In this document: piece by piece, positions 1-10,086 of the stretch | How positions within the stretch are numbered: the stretch's first letter is position 1 | How the letters are laid out: each line of letters opens with the position of its first letter | Assembly: GCA_001766655.1 (NCBI GenBank) | Contig: MJCC01000012.1 | Coordinates: forward strand, 1-42,594 | DNA length: 42,594 nucleotides | Origin: Phytomonas francai | Taxonomy: Eukaryota; Euglenozoa; Kinetoplastea; Trypanosomatida; Trypanosomatidae | Direction of reading: 5' to 3' | Translations under genes and position numbers: made by a program | The notes under the pieces: model-generated | What the model was told of the DNA's origin: nothing | Seen by the model: only the letters and a program-made list of their open reading frames with translations | Database searches by the model: none

Positions 1-476
1 TGGTGGCATACAATGTCTGGTTAATACTGACAAACAATTGCGATGATGTCATAAAGAAGTAAAAGTCTGTACCAATCACTGAAAACTTGAAAAGAATCGG
101 ATAAGTTAATTTTATACGAGGTCCAATAAGCGCCTCCCGTATTTCTTCTAGATGGCTTACCTTTTCACCACTGGCTAACCTATTGTCTAATGCTGCCCGC
201 CTATGGGGAGAATCGCGTGCAGCATTGACGGAATTGGATCTGGAAGAAGTATATCAAAATATGGGATTTATAAGCATATCAAATTGTTTATCAAAAATAA
301 TTATCAGCCCCACTAGTATTTCAAATAATGAAAAAAAAAACATCCATGGATAACCAAACCCCATGGCAGGGAGCAGATCACTGCAGATTTAGTCCATGGG
401 AAAAGGTAAATACGTATAATAAAAAAAATAAAGCATTTGTCTTCGAGTTTATGGATGTAAAAACATATAGGTGTAG
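1..476. other. gene-free left edge, AT-rich
   Basis: No convincing open frame is seen on either strand. The stretch is AT-rich and lies downstream of the 689-aa gene in the transcription direction, so it probably holds that gene's 3' untranslated region and part of the next intergenic region. No RNA gene or repeat was recognised. Confidence 0.5.
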
Positions 477-2546
477 CTATTTGGCTCTGCAAGCATCCTT
501 GACTGCCTTCCACACCACATTATCTTCAATTTTATCTTTGGGGTCTACTTTACCTTCGGCAAGTCTTTCCTTCAACGATTGCATCGCAGCCAAAGCATCC
601 GGGTCAGCATTTATCACCTTCATGCTCAAAGCCTTAGCGTATGCGGTATCGCTTAAGCACACCTCAAGGTAAGCTTTGGCTGTGCCTAAAATGTCCTGAT
701 CAATCTCAGGAAGCACCAACCTTGGTTTCCCTGTAAGAAATACTGCCTCAGGATGATACCGAGTCCACCTCCTTCTCGCGATTTTCTCCCAGTTAATAAG
801 ATTTATAATCTTTGTTGCGAATTCAGGGTCTACACATCTCACATAGTCGGATCTGCAAAGCTCTTTCAGAATGGCAATGACAATAACTTGCCTTGCAGTC
901 CCTACAGGCTTTGACCTCATACGCACAACGATGTCCTTATTAATTGGGGGTAATACTGTCAAATCAATGTCGTCCGACAATCCACTTATAGGATGCACAC
1001 CGGCTGAAGAGAGAATCACTTTTGTGTTAAACCAATGTGTGACCATATGTACAACACGCACTTCATCTGGGGACTGAGGATCAAGGCCCATGCTTCTCAT
1101 GCATTTTTTCATATATTCTGAAGGTTCGGTCCTCGATCTTCCAATGTGATGATTGGTCTGCCACCATTCGGCCTTTGCAGTATACACCAGGAGCATTACA
1201 TCCTGAATCAGATCGTTGGTGTTGAGCTGCTCCACCGTTTCGTCGAATCCGTTGTTAAAATCATGCCTCAGATCTCTGCAACAGCTCTCTTCCCTTAGAT
1301 ATGGATACTTATGGAGAAAGAGACACGCACACACTGCCATCTTCTTGAGCTTCCTCGATGTTTTCTCACCAAACCATATCTCCCTCAGCAACTTCCCTTT
1401 CCCCAATTTTCCTGAAGCATCAAATGGCATCTTTTGAATATCATACTCGATCACATCTGAAAAGACTGGCGTACCTACTTGTTTGACTCCATGGTTAAAC
1501 AAGTCATCCAAATAAGATGGTAGTTCTGGTATCTGCTTCTGATCAAGTGCCTTTGTGAAAGGAGAGTTGGCTTCCTGTTCATCATCCCCACTTAGGTTAC
1601 GCCACGTCGGATGCCTACTGAAGAGAAGGGAACCTGTGACCGCCTGTGTATCGCTTGGTCCTTTGGCTGTCAGATGAATAAGAGGCTTCAGTATGGGGGC
1701 CTGAGGCCGCTGTGTTTGCATCAAGCACTGCTGCATCTGATTCAGTTGTTGAGTCATCTCACTCTGGAATTTCTCCACCTTTGCCCTCAACGCCTTAAAC
1801 TCGGAGGCTGCCAGCTTCAGTTTGTTGTCGGTGACAGGAAGCTTGTTCTTGTCGCTGATGGCCTCCACGCTGACAGTCCGCATGTCCTGCTCAAGCTTTA
1901 AGAAATCCTCCGTTGGCACATCGGTCCCACCACCTTCCAAGGCTTGCGTCAAACGACTGAATATCTTATTGTTTAACTCGGTCATGTGGGCCGGGAAGAG
2001 TGGGATCATAAGGTTGGCAATATAATCGCCCTTGTTGTCCTGCTCCAGGGGGGGGAACTCATCGTGGACCGCCCAGTTATGCAAAAGGGTCCGCTCCCGT
2101 TTGTCGTCCATAAGGAGAAGGTGAGCAAGATACCCCACCCTGACAGTGATATCCTCCGTACCAAACAAGAGGTGCTGCAAAACCAAAGACTCGATGGGGG
2201 TCATGGAGCCATCGTGTGCTTTCACAGTATAGAGATCCTTCAGGTTACACATGGTTTTTTCTCTGTTCGGTGGGCACAAAGATTCAAGAACCTGTTTCCT
2301 TGATGTTCGTAACCGTCGGGCCTCACTTTTCCACGGTTCAATGCGGTCCTCCATAGTATCAAGCTCCTGCTCCGTCAGTTTAACACCCTCTCGAGAAGAC
2401 TCGCTCCTTGTTTTGGACGAAAAAAACTTCTCCAGAAGGTCCATCTTAAATTGATCGGCCAACTCCTTATTAATATGCCCATTTTTAACGTAGCTTTCCA
2501 GTATGGCGAATTTTTTCAGAAGCTCTGGGCTTAGATTGGGCTCCAT
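477..2546 (-). CDS. hypothetical protein, 689 aa, family not recognised
   Basis: This frame starts at an ATG (2546) and ends in TAG. I do not recognise the family. The N-terminal third is charged and helical. A Q-rich segment at about residues 243-280 looks like a coiled coil. A proline-containing linker follows (about 281-340), and then a mixed alpha/beta C-terminal half with many aromatic and basic residues, including a WW pair and an RRRW patch. No membrane segment, signal peptide or zinc knuckle is visible. Coiled coil followed by a compact basic domain would fit a structural, gag-like or nucleic-acid-binding protein, but that is only a guess, and no reverse transcriptase or integrase frame lies beside it. 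The gene-free neighbours on both sides (1-476 and 2547-4232) leave it fairly isolated. Confidence 0.8.
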   Translation of the reverse strand: MEPNLSPELLKKFAILESYVKNGHINKELADQFKMDLLEKFFSSKTRSESSREGVKLTEQELDTMEDRIEPWKSEARRLRTSRKQVLESLCPPNREKTMCNLKDLYTVKAHDGSMTPIESLVLQHLLFGTEDITVRVGYLAHLLLMDDKRERTLLHNWAVHDEFPPLEQDNKGDYIANLMIPLFPAHMTELNNKIFSRLTQALEGGGTDVPTEDFLKLEQDMRTVSVEAISDKNKLPVTDNKLKLAASEFKALRAKVEKFQSEMTQQLNQMQQCLMQTQRPQAPILKPLIHLTAKGPSDTQAVTGSLLFSRHPTWRNLSGDDEQEANSPFTKALDQKQIPELPSYLDDLFNHGVKQVGTPVFSDVIEYDIQKMPFDASGKLGKGKLLREIWFGEKTSRKLKKMAVCACLFLHKYPYLREESCCRDLRHDFNNGFDETVEQLNTNDLIQDVMLLVYTAKAEWWQTNHHIGRSRTEPSEYMKKCMRSMGLDPQSPDEVRVVHMVTHWFNTKVILSSAGVHPISGLSDDIDLTVLPPINKDIVVRMRSKPVGTARQVIVIAILKELCRSDYVRCVDPEFATKIINLINWEKIARRRWTRYHPEAVFLTGKPRLVLPEIDQDILGTAKAYLEVCLSDTAYAKALSMKVINADPDALAAMQSLKERLAEGKVDPKDKIEDNVVWKAVKDACRAK

Positions 2547-4232
2547 TTAAGGAAAAAGAAGTGGATGTAGGGAATGTACGAAAAAAGCAAGACTTTGTGA
2601 ACGGAAAGAAAGTATAAAATTTCTTTCTTTTGAACTAAAAGTTGTAGAGAAATCAGGAAAGACCATTTATAGATACCTCAAGGTCGGTATGTAACTATAG
2701 AAGCATATAAAAGCTATGAAATAAACCGCCTCAACACCACCTGTTTACTTGTTCGCTCATTGTTTATCTATGGGGGTGATATCACTTTACGAGTGGCTTT
2801 CAATCTGGTAGCTTCACCCCTAACCCGAAATAGAACCCGTTCCAGCTCCTGTCCTCCGCTTCATGCCCCGCATCCCATCCCCACCTCCTTTTCGAGGCCT
2901 CCTCCTCACGTCCTTTCCCTTGCTGCAAGCTGCGCACGGGCGGTGTCACGGTGCGCATGCCCTCTGCATGCCTCTCCACTTGCAAAAAGAGCAGGGAATC
3001 CCAACCAACGGGATTGCAGTACGGTACAAGGGACTCGAACACGGTGGGCGCAAGCATGTGACCTGGTGCAAGACCAGTGTTACTCCGTGGTACACCGACT
3101 AGGGCGCATTGCAGAGTCTCAAATGCGTGCAAAGCACATGCACACCTTGCCTAACGGAGAATACCTTTGTATCGCTAAAAAAAGATACCTTGTCTATACA
3201 CCTATCACCGATAAAAAGAAGGGGAAAGATTTGTATATTAGGAAAACGAAAAAGGGTTGCATAATGCAGTGGTTGGTCCATGTTGGTCCCAGCCAGACAA
3301 AATAAAGAATGCATGTTCGATCGTTTAAAGAAGGAAAATATAGGGGTATAATATATGGATTAAAGGGAAATTCTAAATGGGTATAGGATCTGTAAAGTCT
3401 TAATCGCTTCCTTTGCCCTCCGTTTTCGCTAACTATTTTTAACCAGGAAAAAGTATGTGAATTCAGCAATATATGTAAAACCACGCTTTTGAATACTTGT
3501 TTGTCAAGGACAATATGGATCATTCATTTGTTTCATCTGAAATGTCCCTATCATCCAAAATCAGCGTAGTAGAGACTACAAAAGCTATGTTTAAAAAAAT
3601 CGGGGGGAGCGTACTGCTACACTACGTATGTGAACAGACGTCCTTTATTTGCTAATGCTAGGCATCACACTAGTATTCCATGTTATTTGAAAAGAGATGG
3701 GGAGCCGAAGAAAGAGTTGCGGTATGTACAAGTACGTACACACATAGCACAACCTTAGAGGTTACTGCGACTTCCCAAAGAAGGATTGAATATGTAAAAG
3801 AAGCAACATTGAGAATAATCACCCTGAAATTGGCATTATTAGATTTTAAACCCAATTTACACCCTATATTTTGTGTGATATTAATCCTTACCTACTAGGC
3901 AATTAAATACTTTATTCTAGAAGCCTACGATACACTATATAGAGTAATCAAATTCCTGTTCGATTTTAAAGCATGAAAAAAGTCCACCAGAGAAATACAC
4001 TCTACGTAGAGAATGTTAAGGTGAATGGGAAATTGAAAAAAAAGCATCACCAATAGTGTGGGATCCTGTACGCATGTACAAAAAAAAAAACAGAAGAGTG
4101 GCCTAGAATCTGCCTCGTATGTATATTACCTTCACGGGCCCCAGTCAAAACAAAGCATTTCCTTCGGTACGGACTGCCCAGCATGGTGACCCCCCTCGGA
4201 AAGGAGTATGAGAGACTGGATAGTGTATATAA
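2547..4232. other. 1.7-kb intergenic region with a pyrimidine-rich GC block
   Basis: No gene is supported here. The plus strand carries a C/T-rich, relatively GC-rich block at about 2820-3115, surrounded by AT-rich DNA. Frames across it are low in complexity (Ser, Pro, Arg, His) and do not look coding. Sequence from about 3300 onward is AT-rich. The block was checked for a tRNA (see rejected items) and none fits. Confidence 0.5.
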
Positions 4233-5807
4233 TCAAGATAATCTACTGAAAAACGGAAAAACTCCACAAAGACTCTTCACCTTTTTGATTGTCTCTTCAT
4301 ATGGGAAGCCGCATTTGGCGTGGTAAGAGTCTCGAAGAATGGTGTTGTTGGTTGATAGAAACAACGGTGCGGAGGCCAGGCGCTGCATGGCCTGGCGTTT
4401 CGCCTTTGGGCTGTGCACCATCGGCACGAACCACGGCGCACTGATAGCGCCATACTCGACATGTGTCACCTTTGTAAAACCTGGATCAAGACCGGCCGCG
4501 TGCAAAATCACGGGGAATGTATGACGGGTAATATTGTTGACCGTGTCGATAGGCCGTAGTTTGGGTGTCCATAGTGGCGGTGTGAGGCGGATGTGCGTCT
4601 TCCCGTGAACCCTTATCCCGCCAACCCACCTGGGCACCGCCAGTTGTCTGTAAATCCCTTCACCGTGTGCGGCGTACGCTCGCCTGTAAAGGTCACCCAC
4701 AAACCGACTCATACTGTGGAGATTCGTTATCTTGTGTGCGTGAGGGTATGTGGAACCATTGACTGGGAAGTACCTCGCCCAACGCTCATCGTTCAGCTCA
4801 GTTAGAAATCTTAGACCTAACGAAGAAAGAGACGAAAGCGTATTGGCGTGGTCTAACCCGAGGAATCCCGCACGCAGGCCATAGGGGGACTGTACTGTCG
4901 GTTGCTCACTCGATGGCATCGAGAAAACGTCCTTCTCCACCTCCCACGTTAAGAGATCCAAATACAGCGCTCCAAGGATGGATTGATCGCAGTACCATCC
5001 TTCTTTAATGTTATTTGACGGAGATTGTGTTTGTGTAAAAATTTTAATCTTTCGTACCAACTCCCTGTACGCCCACACACGAGTAATCACAACACCTGCA
5101 TTTATCTGGCTCTGCTCTGTCAGGTCGAAAGGCAGGCTAAGATTAAGCGCTGGGTGTGCAGCGGCGTATTGGCGAACCTTCATATGGGCAACTCCATATT
5201 CAGCCAGGCACTCAGTGTTACTTTTAAATAGGTTTGGTGCACTACAACCACCTTCTGAGCTGAATAGAACTGGTGCCATCGCACGGCCCTGCCGCACATC
5301 CAGCGCGTCCAGCTTATCCGGTGTTGCAGGAGACTGCGCGATGAACTGATCGAGGAACGGGTGAATGTCCACACCTGTGAAAATCGTGTCGGAATCTATT
5401 ATAATGGCCACGTCGTGTGGTTGCATTCCCGTATTATTAATGGCCCTCTCCATGAAGTCGAACTTGGAAAAAAATCCCCGATACGGCATCTGATAGCCGG
5501 CTACCACCACGGGAAGCCCACTCAAGTAGGCTGAGCCCACGGAATAGCAAAGGGCGTCATCAATTTTGTCACTCATGACCAAGATCCCCACACGAGGCCC
5601 TGTAGTGGAGCGAACGAATATGTCCGGCGTGCCACCACGAGGAAGCACCGAGGGCAAAATGGGGGTCCCATTCGAATCTTCAGCGTAATATAGGCAAAGG
5701 ACTACGAAAAGCATGCCAAGTAGCCCAACGAGAAGGGACCGCCGGATACGACGCATAAAAGCGTTCCTTCGTTGCTCTTTTGGCAAGTGGTTTAGTAGTA
5801 ATGGCAT
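4233..5807 (-). CDS. type II membrane glycosyltransferase-like protein (524 aa)
   Basis: The first in-frame ATG (5807) is taken as the start; the longer frame to 5867 opens with TTG. A basic N-terminus is followed by one hydrophobic segment at about residues 24-41, giving the type II topology of Golgi or ER glycosyltransferases. The lumenal part contains an IIIDSDTIF segment (DSD at 138-140), a DxD-type nucleotide-sugar/metal site. It also has an SxEGGC segment near 184-188, an NAGVVI segment and a DQ pair further on, an order reminiscent of the PLOD-type (procollagen galactosyl/glucosyltransferase) GT fold. Several N-glycosylation sequons (for example NNT and NLS) fit a lumenal location. It probably transfers a sugar in the secretory pathway; donor and acceptor are unknown. 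Confidence 0.7.
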   Translation of the reverse strand: MPLLLNHLPKEQRRNAFMRRIRRSLLVGLLGMLFVVLCLYYAEDSNGTPILPSVLPRGGTPDIFVRSTTGPRVGILVMSDKIDDALCYSVGSAYLSGLPVVVAGYQMPYRGFFSKFDFMERAINNTGMQPHDVAIIIDSDTIFTGVDIHPFLDQFIAQSPATPDKLDALDVRQGRAMAPVLFSSEGGCSAPNLFKSNTECLAEYGVAHMKVRQYAAAHPALNLSLPFDLTEQSQINAGVVITRVWAYRELVRKIKIFTQTQSPSNNIKEGWYCDQSILGALYLDLLTWEVEKDVFSMPSSEQPTVQSPYGLRAGFLGLDHANTLSSLSSLGLRFLTELNDERWARYFPVNGSTYPHAHKITNLHSMSRFVGDLYRRAYAAHGEGIYRQLAVPRWVGGIRVHGKTHIRLTPPLWTPKLRPIDTVNNITRHTFPVILHAAGLDPGFTKVTHVEYGAISAPWFVPMVHSPKAKRQAMQRLASAPLFLSTNNTILRDSYHAKCGFPYEETIKKVKSLCGVFPFFSRLS

Positions 5808-8660
5808 TTCGGTAGCCTTCTTCTTTGTGAATATTTTCGAGTGGCAGGCGCCTATACCTCTGAACAAAGCGAACGGAATGGGTGTTGTCTCGATGTCTAA
5901 AAGAATTCAAGTGGGTGAATAAGAAGAAGAGGATAAAGATAGACGATAGTCACAGAGCAAGTGCAAAAAGGAAAAATACGTTATAGCGCGTCAAGTACTT
6001 CCAATTTATCCTTGGACAGCTCGCTGTCGCATATTCTGTCTGTCTGTGAATTCCTCCGAGATGGCGTCACGGTTGCCCCGCGCCCCAGCTTCCTGGAAAT
6101 AGTACCAAGCGCAAAGCTCTTCAACCGGCACAGCAAGGATGCAACACACGTATCCTTGACGGAGCTCGCTGCCGCGCCCTCAGCGACCTTAAGGATGCTA
6201 ACAGCTAAAAAGAGTCGAGACTGCAAACGAGCTGTATAAGATCTGCCTCACAAAAGTGACGCTCGATGCCAGGCTTCCCAAAGACCGGAACGAAGGACTC
6301 AACGACCTGGTTGACAGAAACTCGCTGAGCGAAGGTCATGCCAAAGGTGGTGAACGGAACAGCGCAACTTCATCCACATATTTAGCAAGCCCAGCGAGCA
6401 CAACGTGCCCCTAATTCTTCCTCTTCCATATAACTATCCCGCCAATATTAACGCCTAGAGATGGCAATAACCAATCGTAGAGGATGCGATGATTATGCCA
6501 TCATTCAGTCCGTGTGCTATCGACTGGCGACACACGCACAGGCTGCGGAGCGAGCCCCTAACCCCAACCCACACTCCAGCGCAGGGCGTCAGAGGAGGCA
6601 GCCGTGCCAGCCCCGCAGGGTGCAGCCTTTTCGCGCGCGTTTCCCTGTGCTCCCCTCCTCCCCCTGCCTCTCTCCTGGCACCCCGCGACCATGTTCCACC
6701 CGCTGGAGAATAGCAGCTGAGTGCCACTCTATCCCAGCTTCAGCACACATCACAGAGACTCAAATGCAAATGAAACACACGAATCGCATCGAACGGAAAG
6801 TATTTCTGAATTTTAAAGAAATGCTATCTTACGGCTTCCACCTAGATATAGCAATCTTTAAGGTATGGAAAAAATAGGAATGCATAATGCAGCAGGTGAT
6901 CCGTCCCTGTCTCAGCTCCAATAGATTAGCGAATGAAGATTCAAGTATCGCTGTAGCATTTAACTTATTATTAGTGATAGGAAAACATAAAAATTGTGAT
7001 AGGCCAGTGCGCATCAATAAAATATTATTGAGAGCATTGACTTACCTTGTGGCAAGGATAGATAGTATCTGTAACGTTTTACTATTGTGTTCAAGGTTCG
7101 ATTTAAAGTATTTGCTATATTACGGAAAAATATAGTGAAACGAGAAATATATTTTCTCTACCATTTGTCATTTAACTAAAAAAAAAATGCACAAAATAAA
7201 CATAGCGATATGTTGTTGGGAATAGCTAAATTTACTTCAGTAACTGCGGCTAAGCATCACACCAAAACACAATGTGGGATAAAGGACGTGTAACCTACAA
7301 TAATGAGCCCAGATTCGCACACCTCTTCAGGGAGCAAATCCCCAGGAAGATTCTAACTTTCACAAGAAATAAGGATACTCAAAACCATCCTCAGAGAGAG
7401 TACGATCCAATTCAACGACTTTTTCAAAGAAGCTAAAAGATAGTTTACCAATAACTTTAATTTAACAATCATCGGAATTGTCATTCCGGACACCTGTCTT
7501 TTCATAAATTTTGCATTCGGAATTACTTGTAATTCCATATAGAAATCAATCTGGTATCCTTCTTATTTTCTATTCCCTTATAATATTTTATGAAGATTAG
7601 ATCTTGTAAAAAAAAAAAAGTCATCAGTTACGCCAACGTCAGTCTAGTATTATAGATTTATATGCAAATGGTAATAAGCCGACAAAGGGCAAGAGAGAGT
7701 AACCTCTGTCACGTATATTTCCTTCTGTGTTCCGGCCAAAAAAGTCATTCTATACTTCGCAAACTATTAGACGTACTACCCCCCCCATCCCCCTCCTGAG
7801 CTTTACGATGCACTGGGGGTTATATAGTGGAAATGGTGGGTTAAATCAAAAACAAGAAAGGGCATTGTTAATTTTTTTTTGCTACTCTCAAAATCAGAGC
7901 GTCGGTCCTTTCATAGCAAGCAAGCACTCTTGTTGTACCCGCCTAAAGAGCCACTGAACTCACAAGAGGTTGTCTAGTCTACATTTCGAGAATAAACGAG
8001 TAAAAAAAACGTGTGAAACCTATCGAAAGAAAAGCGAACACTGGAGATTCGACATTGCCCACATTCTGTACGAAGAGTGATGTAAAAGGACGATTAGTGG
8101 GATCTTAGAGAATAAGGATAGGGGTGGATAAGGAGCGTATATTATGAGTACGCAAAGCAAAAGAACCCTCTACAAAGTGAAATTGTTTAAGGTTACAGTG
8201 GGAAGCATCACAACAAGAAATGAACATAGCCTTCTTAAAAATGTAGAAAAAAAATAGAAAGCATCAGAATTAAGGCACCTTATCATTGGAGATGGAAGCC
8301 AATTTTTTTTTTTTATAGGCTCTACAAGAACGTGTTCTCGCTTAGTGGTTCTAGGACACCAGGATCTGGGGTGTTGGAGAGCTGACATGGTGAACCGTAC
8401 CTCCATATCTATTCTGGAGGGGGAAAAAAGAAGTTTTTATAAAAGGCAGATTCACGTTAAGTGGATAGTCCTAGGGAATAGATCGGGAACCCCTTCCTTA
8501 CACCAAACGCAGAATAGGCATTTTTACGCACAAATGATATCAAAATAAATAATACTATTAATATTAATAATGATTCAAAAACTAGAACGAATCCATTACG
8601 CACCACCTTCCTTCACATCTTGTTTCTATCAGGAAGGGTGGTTAAAAAGCAAAGCCCGGT
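5808..8660. other. 2.85-kb gene-free region
   Basis: No minus-strand gene is supported. A plus-strand coding-like trace lies at 5961-6414 (listed separately). At about 6540-6720 there is a GC-rich, C/T-rich block with no recognisable product. The rest, from about 6730 to 8660, is AT-rich with many A/T homopolymers and short chance frames only. A cryptic non-coding RNA cannot be excluded by eye. Confidence 0.5.
5961..6414 (+). pseudogene. possible degenerate coding remnant on the opposite strand
   Basis: Two plus-strand frames overlap. One is open from 5961 to its stop at 6237-6239 and has no early ATG. The other is open from 6202 to a TAA at 6412-6414 and reads like ordinary protein (a KICLTKVTLDARLPKDRN-type segment). 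The switch point lies close to a run of five A at 6207-6211, as a single-base frameshift in a decaying gene would leave. Base composition is higher in GC than the surrounding intergenic DNA. The parent family was not recognised. It is opposite to every other gene in the window. It may be a chance pattern. Confidence 0.25.
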
Positions 8661-9878
8661 TTAGAAAGACAGATGCTCGCCAATAGGGATCAAAACAAAG
8701 TCTTTTTCACTAATGCCCTCCGCGTCAAGAGATGCCTTCAATTCCTCGGGGGGCTCGTCCAAAGGTTCAGACGCCAGCTCAAAAGTGGCCCAATGCACAC
8801 CAAATGCTTTTTTCACATTGAGAATTTTAAATATTTGTACAGCCGACGCGGGATCGATGTGCATCTCAGACATAAACCAGCGCGGTTTGTACGCACCAAC
8901 GGGGATTGCGGCCATATCCACATGGTTATACTGGGCATGAATGAGATTGAACATGTTCTTGTTAAAAGCGGTATCGCCAGTAAAGTAAAAAACTTTAGCC
9001 TGATTCCAGTCGATGACCCGTTCAGAAGGACGCACTGTGGCGGGACGGCGGACAAGGCCAACAGCCCAAGCATCCTTCGTAGTGGAAGACAGCGGATCTA
9101 CGGGGTCGGTTGGTTGCCAGCCGACGCACCAGCCGCACCAAAGGACTTTGTTTTGATCAAAGAGGCTCCGGCGACCATAGTGCTGGGCGGGTGTGCAACC
9201 AATAGCGACGTCCCTGATTAAAATTTCGTCTTGCCAGTCCATAGTTAGGATGGAAGAATTGGGGATGCCCCACCGCGTAAGGTGGGTGTCCATGCGAAGA
9301 GGCACCACAAATGTAACACCAGGATTCCGACCGTAAATGGTTTTCACGCTTTTTTGATCCAGATGATCGTAGTGATCATGAGAAATGGCGACAATGTGGA
9401 TTGGTGGGAGGTGTTCAATCGCTGTCCCAGGCGGGTAGCGCCGTGTCGGTCCGGCAAAGCTTAGCGGAGAGCAGCGATAGGAGAAAATAGGGTCGAACAA
9501 GATGTTTGTCCCACTTTTCAAGCAGAGAAGGATAGTAGAGTGCCCAATCCAGAAGACATGATCCATCTGCAACATAATCGGATCCTGCCGAAGACCTTGG
9601 TAGACTTCGTTTGCGTTATACTGCCGACTCCAGATTTTTCCAAATTTTTCGTATGCCTCTGGTAATAGATTCTTGAGATCCACGGGGGGTTTTTCGCAAA
9701 AAAATTTCAACGCTTTAGAAAACGATATCGAAAACGGCTTTGTAGAGCCGAAGTTCTTGAATAGCTTTCCATCTTTGGAGCGGTTGGACCAAAGGGTTCC
9801 GAAATTAGCTTTTTGAATATCCTGCATTTGAACTCCTGTAACGCAAGAAAGAGAAGAAAACGTAACAAGTTTTGTCAT
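8661..9878 (-). CDS. NAPE-hydrolysing phospholipase D-like metallo-beta-lactamase-fold protein (405 aa)
   Basis: The ATG is at 9878. The protein shows the full metal-binding set of the NAPE-PLD family: HDHYDH at residues 167-172, H233 in an AQHYGRR segment, D302 in FTGDTAF and H362 in VHWATF. The GAYKPRWFM segment and the following MHIDPASA are also typical of NAPE-PLD. Spacing agrees with the animal enzyme except for an extra stretch of roughly 37 residues between H233 and D302 (about 251-290). By family, it would release N-acylethanolamines and phosphatidic acid from N-acyl-phosphatidylethanolamine on membranes, using two zinc ions. The first 100 residues are poorly conserved and no clear signal peptide is seen. 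Confidence 0.88.
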   Translation of the reverse strand: MTKLVTFSSLSCVTGVQMQDIQKANFGTLWSNRSKDGKLFKNFGSTKPFSISFSKALKFFCEKPPVDLKNLLPEAYEKFGKIWSRQYNANEVYQGLRQDPIMLQMDHVFWIGHSTILLCLKSGTNILFDPIFSYRCSPLSFAGPTRRYPPGTAIEHLPPIHIVAISHDHYDHLDQKSVKTIYGRNPGVTFVVPLRMDTHLTRWGIPNSSILTMDWQDEILIRDVAIGCTPAQHYGRRSLFDQNKVLWCGWCVGWQPTDPVDPLSSTTKDAWAVGLVRRPATVRPSERVIDWNQAKVFYFTGDTAFNKNMFNLIHAQYNHVDMAAIPVGAYKPRWFMSEMHIDPASAVQIFKILNVKKAFGVHWATFELASEPLDEPPEELKASLDAEGISEKDFVLIPIGEHLSF

Positions 9879-10086
9879 TACGATCTGTGGCCTCTTTATT
9901 GTTTATATGCATACATAAAACAGGGGGAGAACAGAAGAGTTCGATTGTTTCATTCGATTCTGTTACCTGGGGATGAAGGGGTGGATGGCTCTTAGATGAG
10001 GTGAAGTTTGATTGATTTTGCTCCCCCCCCTCCGCCGCACGCACACGCACGCGCACGATCATTGTCATTTAATTGGATTAATGAGA

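Noticed and set aside
2990..3115. tRNA-like GGGACTCGAAC motif on the plus strand (tRNA on minus)
   Set aside because: The would-be T-stem halves do not pair, and no acceptor stem or anticodon arm fits.
2760..3305. 181-aa plus-strand frame
   Set aside because: Low-complexity Ser/Pro/Arg/His translation, no recognised domain, no proper ATG at its start, and opposite to the gene direction.
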